A DNA stretch of 64,000 nt from Sphingomonas sp. LT1P40 (lineage in GTDB: Bacteria > Pseudomonadota > Alphaproteobacteria > Sphingomonadales > Sphingomonadaceae). How positions within the stretch are numbered: position 1 is the stretch's first letter; each line of letters begins with the position of its first letter. The translations under genes were made by a program, and so were the position numbers. The DNA is taken from positions 1,674,001 through 1,738,000 of the forward strand of contig NZ_JAXOJT010000001.1 in assembly GCF_036663835.1 (NCBI RefSeq), read 5' to 3'. A model generated the notes under the pieces. That model had not been told where the DNA came from and did no database searches. It was given only the letters and a program-made list of their open reading frames with translations. This document shows, piece after piece, positions 55,407 to 63,351 of this stretch.

Positions 55407-55724
55407 CTATCCGATGGGATGCTGTACGTCGAGACGCGCGATCACTTGCGCCAGCCCGGCATCGTCGCGGATCGCCGCATCGATCGGGCGCGCGTCGAGC
55501 GTGTCGTCATGCGTGTTGAGGAACGCTGCCACCGCCGCACTGTCGCGCAGCCGCTCCCACGCGATCGTGGCGATGCGTCCCTGTCGCGCAACGGCGTCGG
55601 GCGACAGCCGGGGCGTGTCGAACTTGCGACGGAACTGCCGCGTGCGTGGCTTTTCGGTCTCCGAAACCTCGGCCCCGATGGGCTCGGAGGTACCCGGTAC
55701 TGCGCTGTCGGGCTCGTCGCTCAA
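55407..55724 (-). CDS. small protein with possible MbcA/ParS-type toxin-binding-like segment
   Basis: A 105-residue acidic protein. The segment AFLNTHDDTLDARPIDAAIRDDAGLAQVIARL is loosely reminiscent of the Xre/MbcA/ParS-like antitoxin C-terminal domain, but the match is weak and no toxin gene of that type is adjacent. It overlaps the upstream small gene by 4 bp (ATGA at 55721-55724). Function unknown; the similarity is stated as a possibility only. Confidence 0.7.
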   Translation of the reverse strand: MSDEPDSAVPGTSEPIGAEVSETEKPRTRQFRRKFDTPRLSPDAVARQGRIATIAWERLRDSAAVAAFLNTHDDTLDARPIDAAIRDDAGLAQVIARLDVQHPIG

Positions 55725-55897
55725 GCCGCTGCCACCATCGGCGTGCCGGCCGAACCGAGCGTCACCTGAAGATCGCGGATCCGGCTGGCATAGCCATGCG
55801 CCAGATCGCGGTGCGCGCGGCGCGACGAGACACAGGCGGCCGCATCATAACGCATCAGCGAAACCTGATGGCGGTATAGCAAATAGTTGATGTCCAT
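55721..55897 (-). CDS. small protein of unknown function
   Basis: A 58-residue protein (MDINYLLYRHQVSLMRYDAAAC...). ATG 55897 follows GGGAAG with seven bases of spacing; a TTG two codons upstream is also in frame. One Cys, no membrane segment and no recognised motif. It is translationally coupled to the next gene by ATGA, which supports it as a real gene. Its small size limits any inference. Confidence 0.7.
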   Translation of the reverse strand: MDINYLLYRHQVSLMRYDAAACVSSRRAHRDLAHGYASRIRDLQVTLGSAGTPMVAAA

Positions 55898-56017
55898 CGA
55901 CAATCTTCCCGTATCGTAAGCGGGAGCATGTCGAATCTCTCAGCCACCGGCGCCTACGGAATGGATTGCCGGTCGGTGACTGGCATATAGGGGATCGCGC
56001 CGAAATTGCCAGCCGCG

Positions 56018-56461
56018 TCACGGCAATGGCGCAAGATCGGGCGCAACGAATGCACGTCGCGCGGCGACCGAGAACAGCAACTCACGGCTGTAAAAGCGCA
56101 ACGGCCAGTCCCGCCGCCCGACCTCACCCGCCAGCAACGCATTGACCCGCGCCACCAGCCCGGGCTCCAGCGTTTGCCGTAAAAACCAGCGCACGCCGGC
56201 GACATAGGCATGCGTGATCGTATCGTGATAGCCCTGATTGTCGTCATTCACCCCGCCGACACTCGCATTATAGGCCGAGATGATCCCGCCGATCTGCGCA
56301 TCCACATCGATATCGGGCCGCTCGCTCAGCAGCCACAGGCACGACGCCAGATGCGCCTCATGCGTCCATTCGACGCGCGGTAGGGTGCGCGCGAGCAACC
56401 CCTCGCCGACATGGGCGACGGCGTGGTCGTCGGGGAAGAGGCGGATAGAATGGTCGGTCAT
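56018..56461 (-). CDS. conserved-looking protein of unknown function
   Basis: A 147-residue protein. The strand LPRVEWTHEAHLASCLWLLSERP carries a W-T-H-E-A-H stretch that looks like a metal or substrate site; the rest is helical with DDNQGYHDTITHAY and LPLRFYSRELLFS. His and Asp/Glu are frequent, suggesting metal binding. It is the last gene after pckA on the same strand, 44 bp downstream, so it may share its transcript. Confidence 0.75.
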   Translation of the reverse strand: MTDHSIRLFPDDHAVAHVGEGLLARTLPRVEWTHEAHLASCLWLLSERPDIDVDAQIGGIISAYNASVGGVNDDNQGYHDTITHAYVAGVRWFLRQTLEPGLVARVNALLAGEVGRRDWPLRFYSRELLFSVAARRAFVAPDLAPLP

Positions 56462-56505
56462 CGATCGGGCTTTCTCATGGGAGACCCGATCGATGACCGG
56501 GCAAT

Positions 56506-58119
56506 TCAGGCGGCTATCCTGTTTCTCGGTGCCGCTTGCCGCACACCTTCGTCGACATGCTCGGCGAATTGCGCGAAATTGGCGACGAATTCGTCGACCA
56601 GTTTCGCGGCGGTCACATCATATTCGGCCTTGTTCGCCCAGGCCGCGCGTGGATCGAGCATGTCGGGATCGACGCCCGCCACTTCGACCGGCACCATGAA
56701 CCCGAAATTGGGATCGCGGCGGAATTCGGCATTGTTCAGGCTGCCGTCCAGCGCGGCGTTGAGCAGCGCACGGGTCACGCGGATCGGCATGCGCCTGATC
56801 CCCGGCATCGTCGCCTTGCCCCCGCTCCAACCGGTGTTGACCAGCCAGCAATCCACCCCACCCTTGGCGATGCGCGACTTGAGCAAATTGCCATAGACCG
56901 ACGGGTGGCGCGGCATGAACGGTGCGCCGAAACAGGTCGAGAAAGTCGCCGACGGTTCGGTCACGCCAATCTCGGTCCCGGCGACGCGCGCGGTGTAGCC
57001 CGACAGGAAGTGATACATCGCCTGTTCCGGCGTCAGCTTGGCGATCGGCGGGAGCACGCCATAGGCGTCGGCGGTCAGAAAGATGATGTTGTGCGGTACC
57101 GGGCCAAGATTCTTTTCCGACGTGTTCGGGATGAATTCCAGCGGGTAGGAACCGCGGCTGTTCTCGGCGAGCGTATTGTCGTCGAAATCCAGCTCCCGCG
57201 TAATCTCGTCCATCACGACATTTTCCAGCACCGTGCCGAACCGCTTAGTGGTGGCGAAAATCTCCGGCTCGGCCTCCGCCGACAGGTTGATCATCTTGGC
57301 ATAGCAGCCGCCCTCGAAATTGAAGACCGCGGTGTCCGACCAGCCATGTTCGTCATCGCCGATCAGCGTGCGGCTGGCATCGGCCGACAGCGTGGTCTTG
57401 CCGGTGCCGGACAGGCCGAAGAACACCGCCGTGTCGCCGTTCGGACCGATATTGGCCGAACAGTGCATCGGCATTATGCCGTCGACCGGCAACAGGTAGT
57501 TGAGCAGGCCGAACACACTCTTCTTCATCTCGCCGGCATAGGCGGTGCCGCCGATCAGGATCAGCTTCTCGGTGAAATTGACCGCGATCACCGTCTCGCT
57601 GCGGCAGCCGTGTTTCGCTGGATCGGCGCGGAAGCTGGGCAGGTCGATGATGGTATATTGGTGCTCGAATCCGGCCAGTTCGCTCTCCTCCGGGCGGACG
57701 AGCAAGGTGCGAATGAACTGGCTGTGCCACGCGAATTCGGTGACAACGCGCACATTGACGCGGTGCTCGGGCTGCGACCCGCCGTACAGATCCTGCACGA
57801 ACAGCGTGTCCTTCGTCCCCAGATGCGCGATGAAATCGGCCTTCAGCGCGGCGAAATGATCGGGTGTCATGCCGCGATTGGTATCGCCCCACCATACGCT
57901 GTTCTCGGTTTCGGCATCGCGGACGATGAACTTGTCCTTTGCGCTGCGCCCGGTGTGCTTGCCGGTTTCGACGACCAACGGACCGTCCTTGGCCAGCCGT
58001 CCCTCCCCGCGCTTCAGCGCAAGCTCGACCAGTTGCGCGGGCAACAGGTTCCAGTGAACGGCGGTGTCGTTGGACACGCGCAGCGCGTCGAGGCCGATCG
58101 TCGGCGTGCGGTCAGTCAT
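56506..58119 (-). CDS. pckA: phosphoenolpyruvate carboxykinase (ATP)
   Basis: A 537-residue enzyme with TGRSAKDKF for substrate binding, the kinase-1a P-loop [13 protein letters not shown], the metal-binding [22 protein letters not shown] and the adenine-binding GFMVPVEV region. It converts oxaloacetate and ATP to PEP, the first step of gluconeogenesis. ATG 58119 is preferred: GGGGAG lies six bases upstream; ATG 58125 and 58164 are also in frame. It is divergent from chvI, a conserved alphaproteobacterial arrangement. Confidence 0.97.
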   Translation of the reverse strand: MTDRTPTIGLDALRVSNDTAVHWNLLPAQLVELALKRGEGRLAKDGPLVVETGKHTGRSAKDKFIVRDAETENSVWWGDTNRGMTPDHFAALKADFIAHLGTKDTLFVQDLYGGSQPEHRVNVRVVTEFAWHSQFIRTLLVRPEESELAGFEHQYTIIDLPSFRADPAKHGCRSETVIAVNFTEKLILIGGTAYAGEMKKSVFGLLNYLLPVDGIMPMHCSANIGPNGDTAVFFGLSGTGKTTLSADASRTLIGDDEHGWSDTAVFNFEGGCYAKMINLSAEAEPEIFATTKRFGTVLENVVMDEITRELDFDDNTLAENSRGSYPLEFIPNTSEKNLGPVPHNIIFLTADAYGVLPPIAKLTPEQAMYHFLSGYTARVAGTEIGVTEPSATFSTCFGAPFMPRHPSVYGNLLKSRIAKGGVDCWLVNTGWSGGKATMPGIRRMPIRVTRALLNAALDGSLNNAEFRRDPNFGFMVPVEVAGVDPDMLDPRAAWANKAEYDVTAAKLVDEFVANFAQFAEHVDEGVRQAAPRNRIAA

Positions 58120-58152
58120 TTCCATCTCCCCACCTGCCACACTTCCAAAAAA

Positions 58153-58240
58153 GGTTTGTGACATAGCAATCTCATCTCATGAGTCTCGCATAGGCACCCG
58201 TGAAATGAGGGGTCAATGGCAGTAACCGGTGTCACAAACC
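58153..58240. promoter_or_regulatory. inverted 11-bp repeats in pckA-chvI promoter region
   Basis: GGTTTGTGACA (58153-58163) and its exact complement TGTCACAAACC (58230-58240) face each other 66 bp apart in the 275-bp divergent region. Their placement near both starts suggests binding sites of a common regulator, with ChvI the natural candidate; not demonstrated here. Confidence 0.55.
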
Positions 58241-58394
58241 GCGCTAACCGATTCAATTCCATAGACAACGTTGACGTGTCACGCTCTGGGGCAAGTATTG
58301 ATCGCGCGATGAATTTGACGGGTGCATCCTTGGCCGATTCGCAACGGTCAGCCGCATGGTTGAGCCTTGTCGCGCATTCGGCTAGTCCCGGCCC

Positions 58395-59105
58395 ATGACC
58401 GCAACGATTGCGCTGGTCGATGACGACCGCAACATCCTGACCTCAGTGTCGATCGCGTTGCAGGCGGAGGGCTTCGTCACCCGTGTCTATTCGGATGGCG
58501 AGGCCGCGCTGAAGGCGTTGCTTGACAATGCCCCCGACCTCGCCGTGCTCGACATCAAGATGCCGAAGATGGACGGGCTGGAACTGCTCCGCCGGTTGCG
58601 TGAGAAAAGCGCGATCCCGGTGATCTTCCTGACCAGCAAGGACGACGAGCTGGACGAGGCGCTGGGTCTGGCGATGGGCGCGGACGATTATATCGCCAAG
58701 CCGTTCAGCCAGCGGCTGCTGATCGCGCGCATCCGCGCGATCCTGCGCCGGACTGAAGCGCTGGCCGTGCCCGTTGGCGAAGAATCGGGTGAGGAGCCGC
58801 AGCCTATACTCGAACGTGGTGCGCTGACGATGGACCCGGCGCGGCACAAGGTGACATGGAAAGGCGACAATGTGACGCTGACCGTCACCGAGTTCATGAT
58901 CCTCGAAACGCTCGCCCAGCGCCCCGGCATCGTCAAGACGCGCAACCAGTTGATGGATGCGGCGTATCAGGACGACATTTACGTCGATGACCGCACCATC
59001 GACAGCCATATCAAACGCGTGCGCCGCAAATTCCGGCAGGTCGATCCCGTGTTCGACGCCATCGAGACACTTTATGGCGCCGGATACCGATTCTCCGAAG
59101 AGTGA
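58395..59105 (+). CDS. chvI: ChvI-type response regulator
   Basis: A 236-residue OmpR/PhoB-type regulator: receiver domain with VDDD at 8-11, phospho-acceptor Asp53 ([11 protein letters not shown]), YIAKPF, then a winged helix ending in [10 protein letters not shown]. It matches ChvI, the alphaproteobacterial master regulator of envelope, acid and host-contact responses. The next gene, a ChvG-type kinase, starts inside its last 11 codons, showing tight co-translation. Confidence 0.95.
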   Translation: MTATIALVDDDRNILTSVSIALQAEGFVTRVYSDGEAALKALLDNAPDLAVLDIKMPKMDGLELLRRLREKSAIPVIFLTSKDDELDEALGLAMGADDYIAKPFSQRLLIARIRAILRRTEALAVPVGEESGEEPQPILERGALTMDPARHKVTWKGDNVTLTVTEFMILETLAQRPGIVKTRNQLMDAAYQDDIYVDDRTIDSHIKRVRRKFRQVDPVFDAIETLYGAGYRFSEE

Positions 59106-60645
59106 GCGCGAACTCGCGCTCCGCTGGTCCGCACGGCTCAGCCTCACGCCGCGTATCCTGGCGGTCAACATCTTCGCGCTGGCGATGCTGGCGGGGGGGT
59201 TCTTCTATCTCGACAGTTTTCGCGCGCGGATCGTCGATGACAAGGTCGAACAGGCGGCACGCGAGGCGCGGCTGATCGCGCAGGCGGTGGCAATCACGCC
59301 GCCCGCCGACCGCAACGCCATGGTCTTGCGCATCGCCAGTGAAGCAGGCGTGCGGATACGGCTGTATGACCGCAACGGCCGCCTGACACTCGACACCCGC
59401 GCATTGGGGCTCAACAATGTCGTGTTGCGCGATCCGGACAAGGATCCGTGGAACCAGAGCGCCGCGCGCTTTCTGGACGCCATCATCGATACCGTGGCGG
59501 GTGCCGATCGCGCACCGCAATTCCGCGAGCGTGCGGCGGACAAGGGCCGCGACTGGCCCGATCTGGCGACGACGCTGCGCACCGGCGAAGCGAGCGCCAG
59601 CGTGTGGCGCGCGCCGGATCGCACCCCGGTCATCACCGCTGCTGCGCCCTATGGCCCGGAAGGCGCGGTGTTCACCACCGACAATGCCCGCGACATCACG
59701 CAAACCGTGCGGATCGAACGCTTTCGCCTGAGCGTCGTGCTGGCGGTGGTGATGGGCCTGTCGATCTTCCTTTCGCTATTCCTTGCCCGCACCATCGTCC
59801 GCCCGCTGCGCCGCCTCGCCCGCGCCGCCGTCCGCGTGCGGCTGGGGCGTGCGCGCGAAGTCGTCGTGCCGCGCCTGCCGGAACGGCGCGACGAGATCGG
59901 GCTGCTTGCGCGATCGCTGTCCGACATGAGCCTCGCGCTGCGCGCGCGCATCGACGCGACTGAGGCGTTTGCGGCCGACCTGACGCATGAACTCAAAAAC
60001 CCGCTTGCCTCGCTGCGTTCCGCGGTCGAGAGCCTGACCAGCGTGCGCGATCCCGAATTGCAGGAGCGCCTGCTCGCCATCGTGCGCGACGATGTCCACC
60101 GGCTCGACCGGCTTATCAGCGATATTTCGGAGGCGTCGCGCCTCGACGCGCAGCTCAGCCGCGCGCATTTCGACCCCGTCGATCTGGCGGCGATGCTCGA
60201 CGGGTTGATCGGGCAACGCATCGAACGCGGCGTGGAACGTGGCGTCCGTTTGCGCTTCGACCGCCCGAACGGCGCGATCCCGCGCGTGATGGGCGAAGGT
60301 GCCCGGCTGGAGCGCGTGTTCGAGAATCTAATCGAAAACGCCATCTCCTTTTCCCCCGACGATGGCCTCGTCACCCTCGCGCTCACTACCGATGACGAGA
60401 TGATCGAAATCCGTGTCGAGGATGAAGGGCCGGGCGTGCCGGAAGAAGCGCGCGAAGCGGTGTTCCGCCGCTTCCATTCGGTGCGACCGGAGGGCGAAGC
60501 GTTCGGACGGCATTCGGGGCTGGGGCTTGCCATCGCGCGCACCATCGTCGAAGGCCATCAGGGCATGATCGGCGTCGAATCGCGGGAAGACCGGATGCGC
60601 GGCGCGCGCTTCGTGGTCCACCTTCCGCTGGTTCAGCCAAGCTAA
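59074..60645 (+). CDS. chvG: ChvG-type sensor histidine kinase
   Basis: A 523-residue kinase. Membrane segments at ~28-47 and ~218-240 flank a ~170-residue periplasmic sensor. A HAMP domain follows, then His305 in [14 protein letters not shown], an N box ([12 protein letters not shown]), G1 ([10 protein letters not shown]) and G2 (HSGLGLAIA). The long sensor and [16 protein letters not shown]-box are typical of ChvG/ExoS. ATG 59074 overlaps chvI by 32 bp, the only sensible start in frame. hprK follows 14 bp downstream. Confidence 0.95.
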   Translation: MAPDTDSPKSERELALRWSARLSLTPRILAVNIFALAMLAGGFFYLDSFRARIVDDKVEQAAREARLIAQAVAITPPADRNAMVLRIASEAGVRIRLYDRNGRLTLDTRALGLNNVVLRDPDKDPWNQSAARFLDAIIDTVAGADRAPQFRERAADKGRDWPDLATTLRTGEASASVWRAPDRTPVITAAAPYGPEGAVFTTDNARDITQTVRIERFRLSVVLAVVMGLSIFLSLFLARTIVRPLRRLARAAVRVRLGRAREVVVPRLPERRDEIGLLARSLSDMSLALRARIDATEAFAADLTHELKNPLASLRSAVESLTSVRDPELQERLLAIVRDDVHRLDRLISDISEASRLDAQLSRAHFDPVDLAAMLDGLIGQRIERGVERGVRLRFDRPNGAIPRVMGEGARLERVFENLIENAISFSPDDGLVTLALTTDDEMIEIRVEDEGPGVPEEAREAVFRRFHSVRPEGEAFGRHSGLGLAIARTIVEGHQGMIGVESREDRMRGARFVVHLPLVQPS

Positions 60646-60659
60646 GCCGGAGTATCGCG

Positions 60660-61097
60660 TTGGCTGAAATTTCCTCCGAAACCCTGCATGCATCCTGCGT
60701 TGCGATCGACGGTCGCGCCGTGTTGATCGAGGGGCGATCGGGCGAGGGCAAGTCCGATCTGGCGCTGCGGCTGATCGATCGCGGCGCGGTGCTGGTGTCC
60801 GACGACTACACCATCTGCACACGCTCGAACGGCGTCCTTCACGGCACGCCGCCGATGAATATCGCGGGCAAGATCGAGGTGCGCGGCATCGGCCTGATCG
60901 ACATGCCGCACGAGCCGCGCGCGCCGATCGCGTTGTTCGTCACCATCCTCGAAACCCCGCCGCGCATGCCCGAGGGGCCGCGCAAACGCCGCATCGCGGG
61001 CGTCGATATCCCCGAAGTCGCGCTCGCCGCGCTCGAACCCTCGGCCCCGATCAAGGTCGAACTCGCGCTGCGGCACTTCAACGGGCCTACAGCGTGA
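60660..61097 (+). CDS. hprK: HPr kinase/phosphorylase, short alphaproteobacterial form
   Basis: A 145-residue HprK lacking the N-terminal domain of Gram-positive enzymes, as usual in alphaproteobacteria. It contains the Walker A GRSGEGKSDLA, LVSDDYT and the C-terminal signature VRGIGLIDMP. It phosphorylates HPr on a Ser, linking metabolite levels to PTS signalling. The start is a TTG at 60660 with CCGGAG seven bases upstream. It overlaps rapZ by GTGA. Confidence 0.93.
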   Translation: MAEISSETLHASCVAIDGRAVLIEGRSGEGKSDLALRLIDRGAVLVSDDYTICTRSNGVLHGTPPMNIAGKIEVRGIGLIDMPHEPRAPIALFVTILETPPRMPEGPRKRRIAGVDIPEVALAALEPSAPIKVELALRHFNGPTA

Positions 61098-62008
61098 GCA
61101 AGAGGGCCAAACAAATCCTGCTCGTCACCGGCATGTCCGGCGCGGGCAAGTCCACCGTGTTACGCACGCTGGAGGATCTGGGGTGGGAGGTGGTAGACAA
61201 CCTGCCGCTCCTGTTGCTCAACCGCCTGCTCGACACCGACCCGCCCGAGGGTGACGGCGACGACCGCCCGCTGGCGATCGGCATCGGCACGCGCACCCGC
61301 GCCTTCGACGCCGACAGCATCGTGCGCCGCATCAAGAAACTGCGCGACGACCGCGGTTACGATCTCGGCACGCTATACCTCGATTGCGCCGGTGCCGAAC
61401 TCGAACGCCGCTACAGCGAGACGCGCCGTCGCCACCCGCTGGCGCAGGATCGTCCGGCCGGCGACGGCATCGCGCGCGAACGTGAGCTGCTCGAACCGCT
61501 ACGCCGCTGGGCCAACCGGCTGATCGACACCACGAACCTGTCCGGCAACGAGCTGGCGCAGAAAATTCGCGCGACGTTTTCCGGTCCGGGCCTTGGTGAA
61601 CCCACCCTGTCGGTGATGTCGTTCGGCTTTGCGCGCGGCCTGCCCGCCAATGCCGATCTGGTGTTCGACATGCGTTTCCTGCGCAATCCGCACTGGGTCG
61701 ATTCGCTGCGTCCCGGCACCGGCAAGGACAAGGACGTCGCCGATTATGTCGCCGGCGACCCGGCTTATGCCGATGCAGTCAGACGGATCGAGGAGCTGCT
61801 CGTGACGCTGATCCCGCGTTACCGTGCGGAGGGGAAATCCTATGTTACCATCGCCTTTGGCTGTACCGGGGGGAGACACCGGTCGGTGCATGTCGCCGGG
61901 CGCGTCGCGGCACGGTTGCGCGATGCCGGATTTTCGCCCACGGTGGCGCATCGTGACTTGCAGACCGCGCCGCAGGACTCGCTAGAAGGCCCGCCGGCTG
62001 CAAGATGA
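61094..62008 (+). CDS. rapZ: RNase adapter protein RapZ (YvcJ-like)
   Basis: A 304-residue protein with an N-terminal Walker A (GMSGAGKST) and Walker B-like region in LGWEVVDNLP, and the conserved C-terminal domain (FGFARGLPANADLVFDMRFLRNPHW, AFGCTGGRHRSVHVA). In enterobacteria RapZ guides RNase E to a small RNA controlling cell-envelope precursor synthesis. GTG start at 61094 overlaps hprK. Position between hprK and the EIIA gene is standard. Confidence 0.95.
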   Translation: MSKRAKQILLVTGMSGAGKSTVLRTLEDLGWEVVDNLPLLLLNRLLDTDPPEGDGDDRPLAIGIGTRTRAFDADSIVRRIKKLRDDRGYDLGTLYLDCAGAELERRYSETRRRHPLAQDRPAGDGIARERELLEPLRRWANRLIDTTNLSGNELAQKIRATFSGPGLGEPTLSVMSFGFARGLPANADLVFDMRFLRNPHWVDSLRPGTGKDKDVADYVAGDPAYADAVRRIEELLVTLIPRYRAEGKSYVTIAFGCTGGRHRSVHVAGRVAARLRDAGFSPTVAHRDLQTAPQDSLEGPPAAR

Positions 62009-62030
62009 ACCGCATGGGACAAGTTTTGGA

Positions 62031-62438
62031 ATGATCGGTCTGGTACTCGTGACGCACGGGCGGCTCGCGGAAGAGTTCGTCGTCGCGATGGAGCATGTGG
62101 TCGGCAAGCAGGAGCGCATTGCCACCATCTCGATCGGCCCCGAGGACGATATGGAGGGTCGGCGCGCCGACATCGCCGCAGCCATCGCCGAAGTCGATGC
62201 CGGGCGCGGCGTGATCGTGCTGACCGACCTGTTCGGCGGTACGCCCTCGAACCTCGCCATCTCGCTGATGGACGCGGGCAAGGTCGAGGTGATTGCGGGC
62301 ATTAACCTGCCCATGCTGATCCGGCTGGGCGGCGCACGCAAGACGATGAAGGTCGCCGAAGCCGTCGCCGCTGCGCGCGAGGCGGGCCGTAAATACATCA
62401 CCGTCGCATCCGAAGTTTTGGGGGAGGCCGCCGCTTGA
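62031..62438 (+). CDS. PTS EIIA component, mannose/fructose family
   Basis: A 135-residue EIIA domain: MIGLVLVTHGRLAEEF with His9 as the phosphorylation site, IVLTDLFGGTPSNLA, and a C-terminal helical segment. No EIIB/C/D permease follows, so it belongs to the regulatory branch that signals carbon or nitrogen state rather than transporting sugar. It overlaps the HPr gene by 4 bp. Confidence 0.95.
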   Translation: MIGLVLVTHGRLAEEFVVAMEHVVGKQERIATISIGPEDDMEGRRADIAAAIAEVDAGRGVIVLTDLFGGTPSNLAISLMDAGKVEVIAGINLPMLIRLGGARKTMKVAEAVAAAREAGRKYITVASEVLGEAAA

Positions 62439-62707
62439 GTCGTACCAGTCGCACCGTCCTGATCGGCAACCGCCGCGGCCTGCATGCCCGCGCCAGCGCC
62501 AAATTCGTCACCCTCGCCTCGACTCAGCCGGTCGAACTGACCGTGGAGAAGGACGGTAATTCGGTCACCGGCACGTCGATCATGGGCCTGATGATGCTGG
62601 GCGCGGCGATGGGCGACACGATCACGATCAGCGCGGCAGGCGACGGCGCCGAAGCTGCGGTGCTGACGCTGGTCGAACTGGTCGAGGACCGGTTTGGGGA
62701 GGATTGA
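62435..62707 (+). CDS. ptsH: HPr phosphocarrier protein
   Basis: A 90-residue HPr with the phosphorylation site His17 in NRRGLHARASAKF and Ser48 in VTGTSIMGLMML, the target of HprK. It passes phosphate from enzyme I to EIIA. The start is a TTG at 62435 overlapping the EIIA stop, with GGGGGAGG upstream. Enzyme I is not in the window. Confidence 0.95.
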   Translation: MSRTSRTVLIGNRRGLHARASAKFVTLASTQPVELTVEKDGNSVTGTSIMGLMMLGAAMGDTITISAAGDGAEAAVLTLVELVEDRFGED

Positions 62708-62727
62708 GTCTGCCAACCTTTGTCGCT

Positions 62728-62757
62728 ATGTGTATCAAATGCCAGAAGGATACACAT
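62728..62757. promoter_or_regulatory. candidate VapBC autoregulatory operator
   Basis: A perfect 9-bp inverted repeat, ATGTGTATC (62728-62736) and GATACACAT (62749-62757), with a 12-bp spacer that includes the vapB ribosome binding site AGAAGGA. A TTGAGT...TATGTG pair (62704-62732, 17-bp spacing) could be the promoter. Binding of the VapBC complex here would block transcription. Confidence 0.6.
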
Positions 62758-62758
62758 C

Positions 62759-62953
62759 ATGCGCACCAACATTGTAATCGACGACGAGTTGATGGCCAAG
62801 GCCATGGAGGCTTCCGGCGCTAAAACGAAGCGTGAGGCGGTAGAGGAAGCGCTCCGCACGATGATCCGGTTTCACAATCAGCAGGAAATCAGAAAGTATC
62901 GCGGCAAACTCACATCGTGGGAAGGTGACCTTGAGACGATGCGTCTCGACTGA
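62759..62953 (+). CDS. vapB: VapB-type antitoxin
   Basis: A 64-residue protein: MRTNIVIDDELMAKAMEASG, a ribbon-helix-helix DNA-binding start, KTKREAVEEALRTMI and a toxin-binding tail (YRGKLTSWEGDLETMRLD). It neutralises VapC and represses its own promoter. ATG 62759 follows AGAAGGA; an upstream in-frame start at 62720 would read through the operator. The stop overlaps the vapC start (TGATG). Confidence 0.93.
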   Translation: MRTNIVIDDELMAKAMEASGAKTKREAVEEALRTMIRFHNQQEIRKYRGKLTSWEGDLETMRLD

Positions 62954-63351
62954 TGATCCTTGTCGATTCCAGCATCTGGATTGATTATTTTCGCGGGTCT
63001 GTGACCGCGCATACCGATCAGCTTGATCGCATGCTGGATACGAAGGACCTGGCCGTCGGCGACCTCATCCTGACGGAGGTGCTTCGCGGCTTTACGAGTG
63101 ATCTGGAGTTCGAGAAGGCACGGCGTCTGATGATCCGCCAACCATCGGTGGTGATTGGTGGATCGCAGGTCGCCTTGAAGGCGGCCCAGAACTTCCGCTC
63201 GCTGCGCCGTCGCGGCATCACCATTCGCAAGACCATCGACACGCTGATCGCCACGCGTTGCATCGTCGACAACATCCCACTGCTCTATTCCGACCGCGAC
63301 TTCGATCCGTTCGTCGAACATCTTGGACTCATGCCTTGCCCCGCGAAATAA
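62953..63351 (+). CDS. vapC: VapC-type PIN-domain toxin ribonuclease
   Basis: A 132-residue PIN-domain protein with the acidic metal site formed by Asp5 (LVDSSIWIDYFRG), Glu42 (LTEVLRGF), Asp96 (KTIDTLIA) and Asp114/116 (YSDRDFD). It cleaves RNA when freed from VapB. The pair sits between the HPr gene and an RNA methyltransferase and interrupts an otherwise housekeeping region, suggesting acquisition. Its last bases overlap the following gene. Confidence 0.93.
   Translation: MILVDSSIWIDYFRGSVTAHTDQLDRMLDTKDLAVGDLILTEVLRGFTSDLEFEKARRLMIRQPSVVIGGSQVALKAAQNFRSLRRRGITIRKTIDTLIATRCIVDNIPLLYSDRDFDPFVEHLGLMPCPAK

Noticed and set aside
56536-58161. 541-codon plus-strand open frame opposite pckA
   Set aside because: The minus-strand pckA has all catalytic motifs; the antisense product has none.
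58216-58398. 60-codon plus-strand frame in the pckA-chvI promoter region
   Set aside because: No ribosome binding site or recognised sequence; it overlaps the inverted repeat and likely promoters.
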